From positions 149,317,266 through 149,381,265 of the forward strand of contig CM061142.1 in assembly GCA_030789695.1 (NCBI GenBank): a stretch of 64,000 bases of DNA, read 5' to 3'. The notes below the pieces were generated by a model. It saw only the letters and a list, made by a program, of their open reading frames with translations. It had not been told where the DNA came from and ran no database searches. Origin of the DNA: Scilla litardierei (lineage: Eukaryota > Streptophyta > Magnoliopsida > Asparagales > Asparagaceae). Position numbers and translations under genes: made by a program. Shown here one piece after another: positions 34,632 through 46,211 of this stretch; position 1 is the stretch's first letter, and each line of letters begins with the position of its first letter.

Positions 34632-37153
34632 CGTTGGGTTTTTACGGAACCCTTAGGGCACAAATCCGTGCCGGTCCTAAGTCGGACGGAACATAGAAAC
34701 AAAAAATGTAGGGGAAAATGTTAATCTAATTAACATGTAGTTAAACATTTTAACTTAGCCTTAAGGTACAAGACCCTTAGCCAAGATCTTTACCGACTCG
34801 GGATGGATCTGACCATCCTAAGAAGGATCTAACCTACTACGATTAAATTAAACTAATGCTTATAAAACACATACCCAGAACCTTGCCCTGGGGCAGGCAA
34901 GGTGTACCGCACCGTCTTTCGAGCCGCTCCCCATCCCACGTCGAGCCGCTGCTCGAACCGCTCCTCGAACCACTCCACATTCCGAGGTGAGCAATCCTCG
35001 TGTCGTCGAGCCAACCACGTGCCGAAGAAAGTTTCACGCGAGTGAAAGCCTTCGCCAAGATTTCAGATCCGAATCTGAACTCCTTCGTGGCTTCGCTTGA
35101 GGCCTTCAGGAGTAAGACAGAAATTTAGGGAGAAGAGGAATTAATTTAAGCTTTGATCCGAGCGTGCTCCAATATTTTTGGGAGACGCTCAGATCTTGAG
35201 CTTGGGACGAGTATGGAGGAAGGGGGAGGCCCCTATTTATATAGGCAGCTGACTCTCCCATTTTCTCCACAACCGATGTGGGACTAAAGTTTGGAGTTAG
35301 TAAATTCAATTTAGTTTGCCTTTCACAAAGGCCAAACTTCCGTGAATTTTAACTTCGTCACAATTGAGCTTCATGATTGATACAACCTATCAATTCAAAG
35401 GGCGTTCAACGGTAAACGCATAGGAAAAAACGGCGAGTCAATCGGAGTCCGTTTGACCCTCCAATTGATCGCCCACAGATCAGCCCAAGGCTTGATTTTC
35501 GTCCAAAATCAGCCGTCACCCAAAAACTGTACATTGGGTTCAGAACCCTAGCTGTGGGGCCCACAAAGTAGGCCCAAGACGCGCATTGAAGGATGCATTG
35601 GCATGCGCCCCAAGAGGGCATGTGTGCCAGCGCCCTCCATTGGGCGCTGCCAACGCCCTTCAAAAGGGTGGGGCGAATCAGGGGGCGCCATGTGGCGCAC
35701 ATGGCGCCCCCTTTAGTTTTTGGTGTAACGGCTGGCACCCAAGGCGCCAGCTTCAAACTTTTGGCCTGGCCACTTGGCAAGGCCCAAAACGAGACATCCC
35801 CGCCTTTTTTTTCAAAAAATATAGCTTTAACATTTAAAGCTCACGTGCTTTTAGCCTGCCTACTATTTAAACATCCTTAAATAGACTTATTGGGCTTGTT
35901 TGGACTCCGTTTTGACACGGTTTGAACCTGCGTTTTGACCGGGACGATCCCGTTATACATGTAACTTTTTCCATGCGTATATTATATTAAATATGGTCTC
36001 AAACAATTTAATACAAATTTAACTCCTTTTGCATCATATGCAAATTAGTCCCTATCTAGGCTTAAAATTATCATTTGCATCAAATGCAATTTTCTATCCC
36101 TGGCATCAAATGCATATTCTCCCTAATGATTCTACCTATTACTAGACGAAGGTCGCACTCTGTGTGAGACCCTACAGCTTGACCCTACTACAGGTTGGGC
36201 TCGAAGCCCTATACGGCAGTGACCACGAGCAATGGCTGCCGTCCCTGTTTCAGAATCATAATTTGTGGTTGACTCATCGACATGAGTATTGTCGGGACCA
36301 CCATGACTGTGTCTGTGATGAATTCTACAGTTTTAGTCTCTTCATCTGAACTATGTCGTTTAATTCAAGTCTAGGGTACGGTCAAACTGTCAACCCTAAT
36401 AACTTGAATTCGGTTAGTTTCTATCGATCTTTAGTCAACTAACGTTGGACTTCTTCCAACATAATCTGATCAGAGATTTTATTAAAGACCGAACTAACTC
36501 TACGACACTAACTCCCATTGACCGGGAGAGACGAATCCTCTCTTGGTCATTACTCTCCTCGTACGCTTCAAGTGACACCCAATCAAAGACCTTTCGACAT
36601 GCCTAGCCTCAAAACTAGGTCAGTGATCTAAGTGGCACTGTTCACACACAGGTTCGTAAAATGACCTCAAGTCAAAAGACCAACTTTCCTATCATCACTA
36701 AGAGTTATCATTGACAGACTGGTCAATATAACCATATGATAACTCTTGTGGATCGTTTAGTGAACTCATTCTCTAATGAGCACCTGTGTCTCGTCTTCGA
36801 CTTCGCCAAGTCAAACGATCATGAGATCATCGCCACAGCTAAACGGTGAAGACTAAGACACAATGGTCTATTCGATGTTTCGATATCCTTGTCTCGAAAC
36901 ATCTACGACCACGAACCCTTTTAGACTTATGCTACAGACGGTCAAGCATTTCTCCATGATCGAGATACTCATCTCGTTTCATGTTTGACCTTGCATAAAG
37001 TCTCAGGATTTTACCTAAGTTAATATCTAATGTTTGCAACATTATTGATTAACGTAGATAAAATTATACCAAACAGCTTACTGTTATTTTGAACACGATG
37101 TTTGTGCTATTTGCACAGAGATAAATTGCCTCGAGGGCATACATCTCTCTACA
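34632..37153 (-). repeat. 5' LTR of element E
   Basis: About 2.52 kb. Matches 15491-17490 plus 30353-30865. The terminal TG appears as CG. TATA is at 35233-35245 (minus CTATATAAATAG). GC-rich palindromes lie at ~35590-35711, including a 31-bp one with 14-bp arms GGGGGCGCCATGTG and CACATGGCGCCCCC (35681-35711). Confidence 0.92.
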
Positions 37154-37586
37154 ACATCTCCTCCAAGCCCTTGGCCGCAAGCTACATCTCCTCCAAGCCC
37201 TTGGCCGCAAGCTACATCTCCAAGAGACCCTCCACATCTCCTTGTGCAACTCCATAGCCCAAGCACACATCAAGGCCGCAACCTATCCCTCCATCTATAG
37301 CCTTGGTCGCAAGCTCCATTGGAGAGTGCTTCACATATTGCGCAACATAAAGGAGGAGCTTCACCATACATTGCGCAACACAAGGAGGAGAGTACGCAAG
37401 GGCCGCAAGTTTCACGGAGGAGCCCAAGTCACCTAGGCCGCAACTTCCAGAGGCGAGGACGTGACATTGGCGACGACATCCTATCAGATGCGATCTGACC
37501 TGAGCTAATTGACAGAGACGACTGCCGCTTCACAAACTGAGATTCTCTAAACTCTTTACTATTATTTTGTGTAGTTGTATAGATCT
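37154..37586 (+). repeat. 5' LTR of element D, part 2
   Basis: Matches 61916-62335 of the 3' LTR. It starts with a tandem duplication of a ~32-bp unit (CTCCAAGCCCTTGGCCGCAA) that is single in the 3' LTR. TTGCGCAA lies at 37338 and 37371. Interrupted after GATCT by element F. Confidence 0.85.
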
Positions 37587-39126
37587 TGTTGGGATTTTCA
37601 AGGTCCTTTAGGGCATATATTCTAGCCCGTCCTAAGTCGGACGAACAAAAATATAAAAGAAGCATCGGAAAAAATATTATTAAACTACCCTAAGGAAAAA
37701 TGTACCTAGCCAAGATTATCTACTGACTCGGGTTGGGTCTGACCAACCCGAGAAAGGTCTAACTACTGCAAAATATGAATGTCATAATAAAATGGACTCA
37801 CCCGGAATCTTGCCTTGGTACATGCAAGATGTACTGCACCATCTTCTCGCTCCGTGCCTCGAACTGAACCCCTTTCCGAACTGAACCGCGCCTCGCCTCG
37901 AGCTGAACCGCCTCCCAAGCCGCACCGTGCCTCCGAGCAGATCACTTGTCGAAGAAAGTTTCAATTGAGTAGACCCACGCCAGAGATTTCTGGATCAGAA
38001 ACAAACCTCCTCGTAGTCTTGCTAGGACTCGACTGGAGGATAGAAATAACTATAAAGGAAGAATAATTTAAGTCTTGGTCGAGTGTGCTCAAAAATTAGG
38101 AGCTCCTCAATCAGAGACTTGGTGCAAGCTTCAATGAAGAGGGGGACACCTCTATTTATATAGGAGACCGGCCCCTCCTCATTTGCTACGAGCAATGTGG
38201 GACAAAAATTAGTGAAGAGAGATTTAATTAAGTTAGAGAGCCTTTCTCAAAGGCCTAACTTCAACCAATTAAATCTCCCTCACCATTGAGCTCTAGATAC
38301 GATACAAGTTATCATTTCGAAGAGCTAGGAATGGTGAACACGTAGGAATAAACGGTGACAAAATCCGACTTTGTTTGACCTTTCAAACAATTGCTCAAAG
38401 TTGAGCAAAATTCACACATTTCGTAGCCATCAAGGGTTTCAAAAACCCGAGCCAAAAACAACGTAAGTTGCTGGCGCGCCCGTTAAGCTAGCAGGCGTGC
38501 CTGCCAAGGGCAATGGGAGCGCCCACAATGGGCGCACCCGGAGCGGGCGCCCGGCCTGCTGAACACAGTAGGCCGCGCCTGTTTTTCTTGTGGGTGGACC
38601 TGCTTGTCCAAAAGGGTATAACCTACCTCTGCTTTGTGCCTTTTTTGCATTTCTTGGCTCGTTTGAGCTTCGATTCCAACGCAGTATGTTCCTGTGGATT
38701 CCATATAAAGTCCTCTTCAATCCCAAATGCTTTAATCTCACAACTAACTTGTAAACTTAATAATTCTATTGCATCAATTGCATTCCTATTTACAATCTTC
38801 CTAGTACTAAGACGTGAATACTACTCGGTGTGAGACCATACAGCCTGACCATACTACCGGTTGAGACTCGAAGTCCCTAGACGATAGTAACCACGAGTAG
38901 CTGGTGTCGTCCCTGTTTTAGAATCATACTTACGTGATTGACTTGTCGGCAAAAGTGCCGTCGGAATCACACTGACTGTGTCCGTGATGAATTCCATAGT
39001 TTTTGTCCCTTCGACTTAACTATGTCGCTTGCCCAGCCTAGGGTATGGAACTCTGTCAACCCCACTAGCTAGCAGCGGTCAGTATTCATCCGTCTCTGGT
39101 AAATTCATATTGTACATCTCTCTACA
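37587..39126 (-). repeat. 3' LTR of element F, internally deleted
   Basis: Colinear with 55986-57503, then jumps to the terminal CTCTACA, losing what lies at about 57503-58157 in the 5' LTR. TATA at 38152-38163 (minus CTATATAAATAG). GC palindromes at 38470-38560, e.g. 7-bp arms GCGCCCA/TGGGCGC at 38519-38535. Confidence 0.88.
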
Positions 39127-40331
39127 TCTTCCACTTGCACTCAGGGCCATTTATCTTGGTATCTCATACCACGTTTACACACTAGTCTCTCTAGACGATC
39201 GCGTGCCAGCGCCTTCGTGAATGGATCTGCTAAGTTGTCTTCCGAACAGACTCTAAGGAGTTCTATATCTTTCCTCTTCTCAATATCCCATATCAGGTGA
39301 TACTTCGAAGAATGTGTCTGGATCTCTTGTGGAATCTTGGTTCTTGAACCAGACTGATGATTGCATTGTTATCGCAATACAACAGTATTGGATTTTCAAT
39401 TACAGGTACCATTTCCAGCTGGTTTATGAACTTCCTCATCTAGACTGCTTTCTTTGCTGCATCGTTGGCTACTATGTATTCGGCCTCCATCGTGGAGTCT
39501 GCAACAGTATCTATTTTGGAACTCCTCCAACTGACTGCTCCTCCGTTAAGAGTGAAAACATATCCAGAGATTGATTTGGTATCATCTTTATATCACTCTG
39601 AAAGCTAGAATCTGTGAAGCCTTCAACCTTGCGCTCTTCACTTCCATAAATTAAGACTAAGTCTTTAGTCCTTCTTAAGTACTTAAGAATTGTCTTGACT
39701 CCTCTCTAGTGTTCTTCTCCAGGGTTAGACTGATATCGACTTGCTGCACCTAGTGCATAAGCGATATCGGGTCTGGTACAGATCATGTAATACATGATAG
39801 ATCCTACTACTGAAGCATATGAGATCTTACTCATGTGATCCTTTTCCAAGTCAGTTTTTGGAGACATCTCCTTGGAAAGGTTTATTCCATAATTGGCTGG
39901 TATTAAACCACCCTTACTGTTTTCCATGCTAAAACGTTTCAGCACGGTGTCAATATACCTAGTTTGGGAGAGTCCTAACATTCGTTTAGATCTATCTCTA
40001 TAGATCTTTACACCTAATATGTAGGATGCTTCTCCCAAGTCTTTTATGAAGAAGTTAGTTGATAGCCATTCTTTAGCAGACTTCAACATCTCTATGTTGT
40101 TACCTATTATCAGAATATCATCCACGTACAATACGAGGATAACTAAAGAATTATTACTGGTCCTTTTATAGATGCACGGATCATCCTCATTTCTGACAAA
40201 ACCAAACTCTTTGAATGTCTTGTTAAAACAGATGTTCTAACTTCTTGAAGCCTCCTTTAGTCCATAGATGGACCTATGCAGTCTACACTCTTTTTCTTTA
40301 CTCCCACTGACTTCGAAACCTTCTGGCCGAG
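39127..40331 (-). pseudogene. Reverse transcriptase C-terminal part and RNase H (element F)
   Basis: Minus strand from 40331. The first part reads through ECRLHRSIYGLKEASRS, then a stop where Trp is expected (near 40240). The catalytic motif YVDDILIIGNN lies at the start of the clear open segment 39706-40131, followed by IKDLGEASYILGVKIYRDRS and TRPDIAYALGAASRYQSNPGEEH, the standard copia connection into RNase H. RNase H continues to ~39180 with frameshifts; the terminal CSEDNLADPFTKAL is recognisable near 39200-39240. Element B splits this domain from its N-terminal half at 52778. Identity is secure; the gene is dead. Confidence 0.85.
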
Positions 40332-40369
40332 TGACGTGCGTTTATATTTTATATATTCACGCACGTCTT
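40332..40369 (+). repeat. 5' LTR of element B, part 1
   Basis: TGACGTGCGTTTATATTTTA onward, matching 51243-51280. Interrupted after GTCTT (40365-40369). ACGTGCG and CGCACGT form an inverted repeat near the terminus. Confidence 0.92.
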
Positions 40370-43300
40370 TGTCACGCCCCGCTTCCATAAAATGGAAGAC
40401 GAGACGTGATGAGGTCCGCTCAGACGTGGAGCTGTGAAGCTGCAGTCTGATAAGCGTCTGTAAAAATTACAAATAATAGCAGGTCCTTGCATTGCGACGA
40501 AACAACAACAATAATAATGAAGCAGATAAAAGAACAATCCACCAACGAAACATCCAACAATTATTCCAACATCAGAATAGTCACAAAAGTACAAGTCTGA
40601 ACGAAAGGTCTAAAGCATGGCCGAAACAAAAGTAAAGAGAATCACCGGCTGAGACTAAGGGTAGGACTGGAATACTCGAACTGAACGGCAGTAACCTGCC
40701 GTCCTCTGCAACTAAGTTAAGCTCAAAACCTGACATGTGACACCCAAAGAGAAAAGGGCACATGTCAGCAAAATTCTCCCAAAGAAAGCGAAGAACTTTT
40801 GTGCAAGGATACAAATAAAATAAAGCGCGACTAGCAGTTCTAAATATAATGAAAAGGCATGACATTTAATAAGTGCAACAATTTAAGATGACATAATGAC
40901 ATGCATGCACGTCGTTGCAGAAGCTACGAGAAACACTGTTTTCATGAATCACGAGCATTATCATTTCACAAACATCATCATTACACGATGTGCACAAGGT
41001 TTACTCCTTATAGCTGAAGGAGCGGATTAGGCATCCTTCTACTCTACGTGATAGCTTAACCATACCCCTCCCCATGTGTCGAGCCTTGGTTTCCCAAGTA
41101 TGTGAGCTCGCTTCTGGATCACGAGTCCAGGAAGTGTTTTTCATTATGGACTGACGCCCACCTTCTGGATCACGAGCCATGAAGTGTTTTTGGCATAGGG
41201 TTGTGCCCCCAAAGCAGGTGCCTAGCCTCAATCATTAGAATAAGTGTAGCATGTGCTACTCAATCACGATGAACATTGGATGCATGCAATGACATGGCAA
41301 TGAACAGATAATTTACGTACAGTTAATTGAATTTAAACATGACATGGTAGCATGAATGCAGGCATGGTAAAGGTGTCGGATCTAGCTTCGTTGTCAAGCT
41401 AGATCTAGAAGGCGTCTAGGCGACTATCATTTCATCGCCTAGTCTCTTTTACGCTAAAAGTAAGGAATGGACTAAAACACGGCCTAAACAAGGAACTGGC
41501 AAGTTTCACTTGCCTGAAAGAGACGTGCTACAATCATAGATCAGAGAGGTCCAGAACTTCCTATGTGCTCAATCAACGCTCAGCCTACATTCCCATATTA
41601 TTAATCTTCAATTAGTGAATTACACAAAGCAATAACGTTACAGATTTTAGTCTTGATTAGCATGCGATGTGGGGGTTCCTATGGTTCAGGTATACCTTAA
41701 CACGACGCAAGAGCTACACTGACGTCGAGTAGCGATGTCAGTGGTTGGATTCCGGTATCGTGTAAGGTAACGACGTCGGCTCGGAAACGGTAACAGGTCA
41801 CGAAGAAAAACGTATTATATTTGCGACAAGGATTTAACATTAAGTCGAGGAAAAATATAAAATTCACCTATATAACATGTTCATTATCATTCTTTAAAAT
41901 TACTGTTTAACATAACCTCATCCAATAGGGTACTGTTCACTCATTTGTACACGTTTACTAACAAAACTAAGGTAGCAAATCATTTATTCCTATAACTAAC
42001 ATTATGTGTATAATTAAAAATCCTAACTTCATAGTTATAATTAGCTTACAGATTATAAGGTACAGCACATGGAAATTAGTAATACACGTGTACACCATCT
42101 CTATGAGTATACTGCAGGTATTGAACCACAAATATTAAAGCACTCACAGTTCATTCTCCTATTCGTTGTTTCTCACATGTGGGACACGGGGTCGACGTAT
42201 GGAGGTGCAGTTGGGCGGCGGCAAGGAGTTCGGGAGGGGAGACTGTGTGCGGCCTCTTGCAGGTCGAAGTGAGGAGGACAGGCACACGCGTGGAGGAGGA
42301 GCGGTGGAGGAAGTGGCTCGCATCGGAGGAGCCGATGGCTGGGTAGTTCAATGGGGTGGCAGGCCTTTGGAGAGTGGCCGAATAGTTTAATAGGCCAGGG
42401 TTCAGACCTACACAATGGGGAGAGTGCGACAGATATTAAGGGTGTAGGGCTGTGCGTGATAGGGGCGTGGCAACGTGCGGCCTGGGCACTGGCCGGAGGG
42501 GGCAAGGCGGCTATATCGGGTGAAGGTGACAGATTTTATGTAGAGGTGAGGATTTGCGCGGCCTTTAGGTGGTGGTTGGCCGGAGCAACGGTGGCCGGCG
42601 ACGCAAGGGGAGGAGGTGCGCTCGTGGGTCTCATGGGGAAGATGACGGCAGCTGCTACAACCCATTTTGATAGGTGAAATTCTAGGTTGCGGCTGCTAAG
42701 GGCCTGTTCTTTTGTAGGAAAGTATATTGGTGAAAGTTGAGAAGTGTGGAATCTGATGAGAGAGAAATTGGTGTGTAGTGTGTTCTTTTGTTGGAAAGTG
42801 TGGTTAGATTGTGGAGTTGGAAAATTGAGGTGGGGCCCACTCCGTGTAGTGTGTTCTTTTGGTTGAAGAAAGTTGGAGGTGAAAAGTGGCGTGGGGTCCA
42901 CCCAAATTTAATTTGTTATATTTATACATAAAGTAAAAACTAAAAATAAATTAATTACTTAATATATTAACTAATTAATATATAAAATTATTAATCGGTT
43001 GCAAATCAAAGCAGTGGCCCCATTTCAATTCACGCGCGGGAGCAAATCAAGGCGAAAAAAAACAAACGCATTCGCTGCTTGGGGAGGGAAGAGAAGGGCC
43101 CACCACTCTTAGGATTCTTCCGTAATCCGAACCAAATTCTCCGATTGTAGAAGCCGAGCAAGAATCCTCCTGATGCACGCCACGTAGGCAAAGAAACCCA
43201 ATACACTCAAACTGCAAAAGAACAGCCCGAAGGAATTTAAATCTGGATTCTTAGAAATAGTGTATGAACAGTAAACAAAACGAGATTCCATTCCAAGTAT

Positions 43301-43955
43301 CAGCGAAAAGAACAGGCCCTAAAACAAAAGCCATAGGTTTGATTATTAGGTAATATAATAAAGAGAGGGAGAGAGGTATCACGTGGGAGAGACATTAATG
43401 GGATTGTGGGGAGATGTGATGATGGGATGACGGGCGTACGGTTTAGGGGAAAATGATAAGATTTTATTCAAAAAATTTGATTTCTCTTATCTAATCGTAT
43501 CAACATTTTGAATCCCAAAGCTTAGGAAGTTATAAAATAAACCATTTTAGATTTTGTTATTAAAGTTTGTTAAAGATTAAGATTCCCTTCCAGAAACAAC
43601 CTGCAACCTGGGGGTTATTAGATAATTAGTATTGGATTTGGATAATTAAGTAATATATTAGGTTTAAAAAATATAAATAAATGGGTTTGTTTTGAAACGT
43701 ACAACACCAAAAATAAGTAAAAGAATGTTTTTTATAATTAATATGAGATATGCAATTAGGTCCCTCGAGGTCCAAAAATTACAAGGAAGGTGCCGAGGCG
43801 ATCACGCCTCCGAGAGGATCATGGATACGGGTTCGGTCGGGCACCTGCGCTACAGAGAACAATAATAAATAAATAAATAATCCAATACGGAATCACGCAC
43901 ACGAAATAACAAAGATACGCGCTAAAATACGTACGGTCGGAAAGTGACCATTACA
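40370..43955 (-). mobile_element. Solo LTR (3.6 kb with an internal miniature element) in LTR of B
   Basis: Direct repeat GTCTT at 40365-40369 and 43956-43960. Ends are TGTCACGCCCC and CCATTACA, so on the minus strand it begins TGTAATGG and ends GGGGCGTGACA. Without the 42700-43319 miniature element and its 3-bp repeat it would be ~2.96 kb, the size of the LTR at 2980-5965. 41075-41520 matches LTR G at the window start. Frames at 42166-42677 are GC-rich and overlap on both strands, so I reject them as genes. No internal element domain is visible. Confidence 0.75.
42700..43319. mobile_element. PIF/Harbinger-type miniature element
   Basis: 620 bp with the 3-bp repeat TAA (42697-42699 and 43320-43322) and terminal inverted repeats GGGCCTGTTCTTTT and AAAAGAACAGGCCC, 14 bp, perfect. 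A trinucleotide TWA target and GGGCCTGTT ends are typical of Tourist/PIF-Harbinger elements. No transposase frame. It contains internal repeats of GTGTAGTGTGTTCTTTTG. Confidence 0.9.
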
Positions 43956-44168
43956 GTCTTCTTCGTGATTTCCCGTCACTTCTCGTTATTTTGAGTCCGT
44001 CTTTTTGTGATTTTTAGTTCCTTTTCACTTTCGTTGTATTTTTGTGCTTTTGCAGGATTTGCTGGCGTAGGGGACATACAAATCTAACATCATGAGTCCC
44101 CGGAGCAACGGGAGGTGTCGCACGAGAACCTGAGAGCCAAATGTCAATTCAGATCATGTATCAGCCCT

Positions 44169-44422
44169 CAACCGATCGGGTGGACAGCTCCAACCTATCG
44201 GTTCGTGCAACGTGTCAGACCCAAGCATTAGCAAGCAAAGAAGCAAATGCCAACCGAACGGTTCAGTGATCGGTTGGGTGTGACAGTACCCTCTGTTTTG
44301 AGAGCTAAATTCCACCCGATCGGTTGACTTGTTAACCGATCGGGTCACCTGTAGCTGTTCTTCCCAAGCTCCAGAGGGTCTGATCGTCTCACCCGATCGG
44401 TTGAATTTTCAACCGATCGGGT
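44169..44422. repeat. Array of ACCGATCGGT-type palindromes (5' LTR B)
   Basis: About eight sites of AACCGATCGGGT / ACCCGATCGGTT or near variants. The last two form a perfect 15-bp-arm inverted repeat with a 2-base TT centre at 44391-44422 (ACCCGATCGGTTGAA and its complement). The array ends ~55 bp before the TATA box. The 3' LTR array is at 51489-51769. Confidence 0.9.
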
Positions 44423-44476
44423 GGACATTTACTTTTGTCTTCTTATGGGAATATTCCCTGGCATCTTGCCATAATG

Positions 44477-44484
44477 TATATATA
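44477..44484 (+). promoter_or_regulatory. TATA box of 5' LTR B
   Basis: TATATATA followed by GCCCTAGG; the 3' LTR has TATAAATA at 51823-51830 in the same context. Probable core promoter. Confidence 0.65.
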
Positions 44485-45423
44485 GCCCTAGGTTTCCCAG
44501 AAGACGAATATCTCCATTTTTAAACTGTTTTTAGGGGTTTTTGGATGCTTTCAATTAAACTCGTATTGTAAGTTCTTTGATCTTTCTAATACTTTGATAT
44601 TTCATTTATAATACCGTTTGCTCTAGTTATCTATTGATTGATCTTTATTTCAGTGGCTAAAATCTGTTTTGTTGAATCTATTGCAATGATTAGCGAGTAG
44701 TTTTCTAATCTGGGACATTGGTGGGAGCCCCTTTGTGGGTTCTCCCTAGAACGACCATAGGATTACGGATTCGATAGGATATAGGGATTTAAATGGTTAC
44801 ATAGGGTGTTTTATTGTCTCTGGCAGGAGAAAGACCGCCTTTGACCATCGGGCCAAGGGGAAATAAAACGGGAGTTTGATCCCCTAGCCACAGCTCACAC
44901 CCCTAGCGTAGACATTGATTCCTCGTGCGTGGGAATGGCTTGGATGAAATATCGGGAGCAATCGTTGCGAGCTTAGTGCTCCCGAAGTCGGTCGGTGCAG
45001 GACATGGGAATGCCCACCTCCGAACCCGGGTAGACCTAGCGTATCATCCTGGGCATCGACCGGAATATCAGGCCCATGGGACGCTAGGTACCACTCTTAG
45101 AGGCAACATCTCACCAGTAAACCCTAGAATCCGATCACACTCCTATCCGTCAGTCATAATAGAGAGAACACATGATGGGGCAGAAGCCAAAGTCCTAGGT
45201 TACTTTTATATCTTATACCTTACCGTAGTTTCATATCGTGACAACCCACCAAGCGATAGGGCTAGCTGACCCATCGGGTGATCCGGTTCCTCTTTGTTGA
45301 CAAGCACATCACACGCCTCCCCGTGTTCGACCCCCAAGCCACACTTCGACACCGTGCGCTTGCGATTATAAATTTTAATCCTGGTATCCCCGTTCCGACT
45401 TTACATAGTGAAACCGGCGGGAC

Positions 45424-46211
45424 TTGTCGAGTGCGGTGAGCAGGAATCTATCCTTTCCTTGCAGACCTCTACAAAGCACCCTGGAGTTTGGGACCATTAT
45501 GAAACTGAAGGTAGTGGTGGAGAACTGTCTACTATTGAGACCTGTTTTCATGTTGAAGCTTTTTTGCCGGATAATTATCATACTCTTGAGATGAAACCAG
45601 AGTCTTCCTCCATGGTCTTCTCACCACCTTGCAAGGCTTCGCCCCACGAACCCATGGTTGAAAGTGAAGTTCCGGATGTTGACATCCCGGAGATCCAGGA
45701 AGAGGCTCTTTCGCTGGAAGATGCACATCTTGAGAAATATGTATCAGGGCCATACGAAGTCGAGATGAAGGAGTTACCTTCGGGATTGAAGTATGAATAT
45801 TTAGGGGAGGATTCAAAGCAACTGATCATTATGAACTCCTTGCTACCTAAAGACCAAATGACCAAACTGCTTGATGTTTTGAAGAAATTTAAGACCGTTT
45901 TCAGGTATGCAATTGAAGACTTGAAGGGAGTAAGCTTGGGGCTTTGCTCGCATATGATATTACTCGAAGATGAGCAAGCAACTTCCATCGAGCCACAACG
46001 AAGATTGAACCCCATTATGATGGAAGTAGTTAAGAAGGAGATTGTTAGACTTCTCCAGGCCGGGATTATCTACCCTATTTCAGACAATCATTGGGTTGGC
46101 CCGGTTCATGCTGTGCCTAAGAATAGAGGGATGACAGTCATTCGTAACGAGAAAAATGAGCTTATACCTACAAGGACAGTCACCAGATATCTGTCGATTA
46201 TCGGAAATTAA
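45424..46211 (+). pseudogene. Pol linker and reverse transcriptase N-terminus (element B)
   Basis: Open frame running in from the LTR without an ATG. It contains an acidic linker (EVPDVDIPEIQEEALSLEDA), then LPSGLKYEYLG, IEDLKGVSLGLCSHMI, SIEPQRRLNPIMMEVVKKEI and AGIIYPISDNHWVGPVHAVPK. It reads without break through the site where element A changes frame (PKNRGMTVI), and then shifts frame near 46190 just before the DYRKLNK block. Confidence 0.8.

Larger units (their letters stand above)
15491..37153 (-). mobile_element. Ty1/copia element E, no open coding frame
   Basis: Minus-strand element inserted in the 5' LTR of D. The direct repeat ACATC lies at 15486-15490 and 37154-37158. The 3' LTR (lower coordinates) is 15491-17490 plus 30353-30865, split by element A; the 5' LTR is 34632-37153. 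A primer site complementary to initiator Met-tRNA lies at 34617-34630, next to the 5' LTR. The internal part (30866-34616) aligns in order with decayed pol of element F but has no frame of useful length. The two ~2.5-kb LTRs agree closely, so the empty interior is not explained by age alone. Confidence 0.85.
43956..45423 (+). repeat. 5' LTR of element B, part 2
   Basis: Matches 51281-52768. The palindrome array at 44169-44422 precedes TATATATA at 44477-44484. It lacks the final bases of the 3' LTR (..GGGACGTCA): after GGCGGGAC it runs into pol-linker sequence. Confidence 0.9.

Noticed and set aside
42166..42677. Gly-rich and Pro-rich frames
   Set aside because: Complementary frames of a GC-rich LTR segment within 40370-43955; no conserved motif.
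44925..45269. 114-codon frame repeated at 52269-52586
   Set aside because: Lies in the LTR of element B downstream of the TATA box; conserved only as an LTR copy, no known domain.
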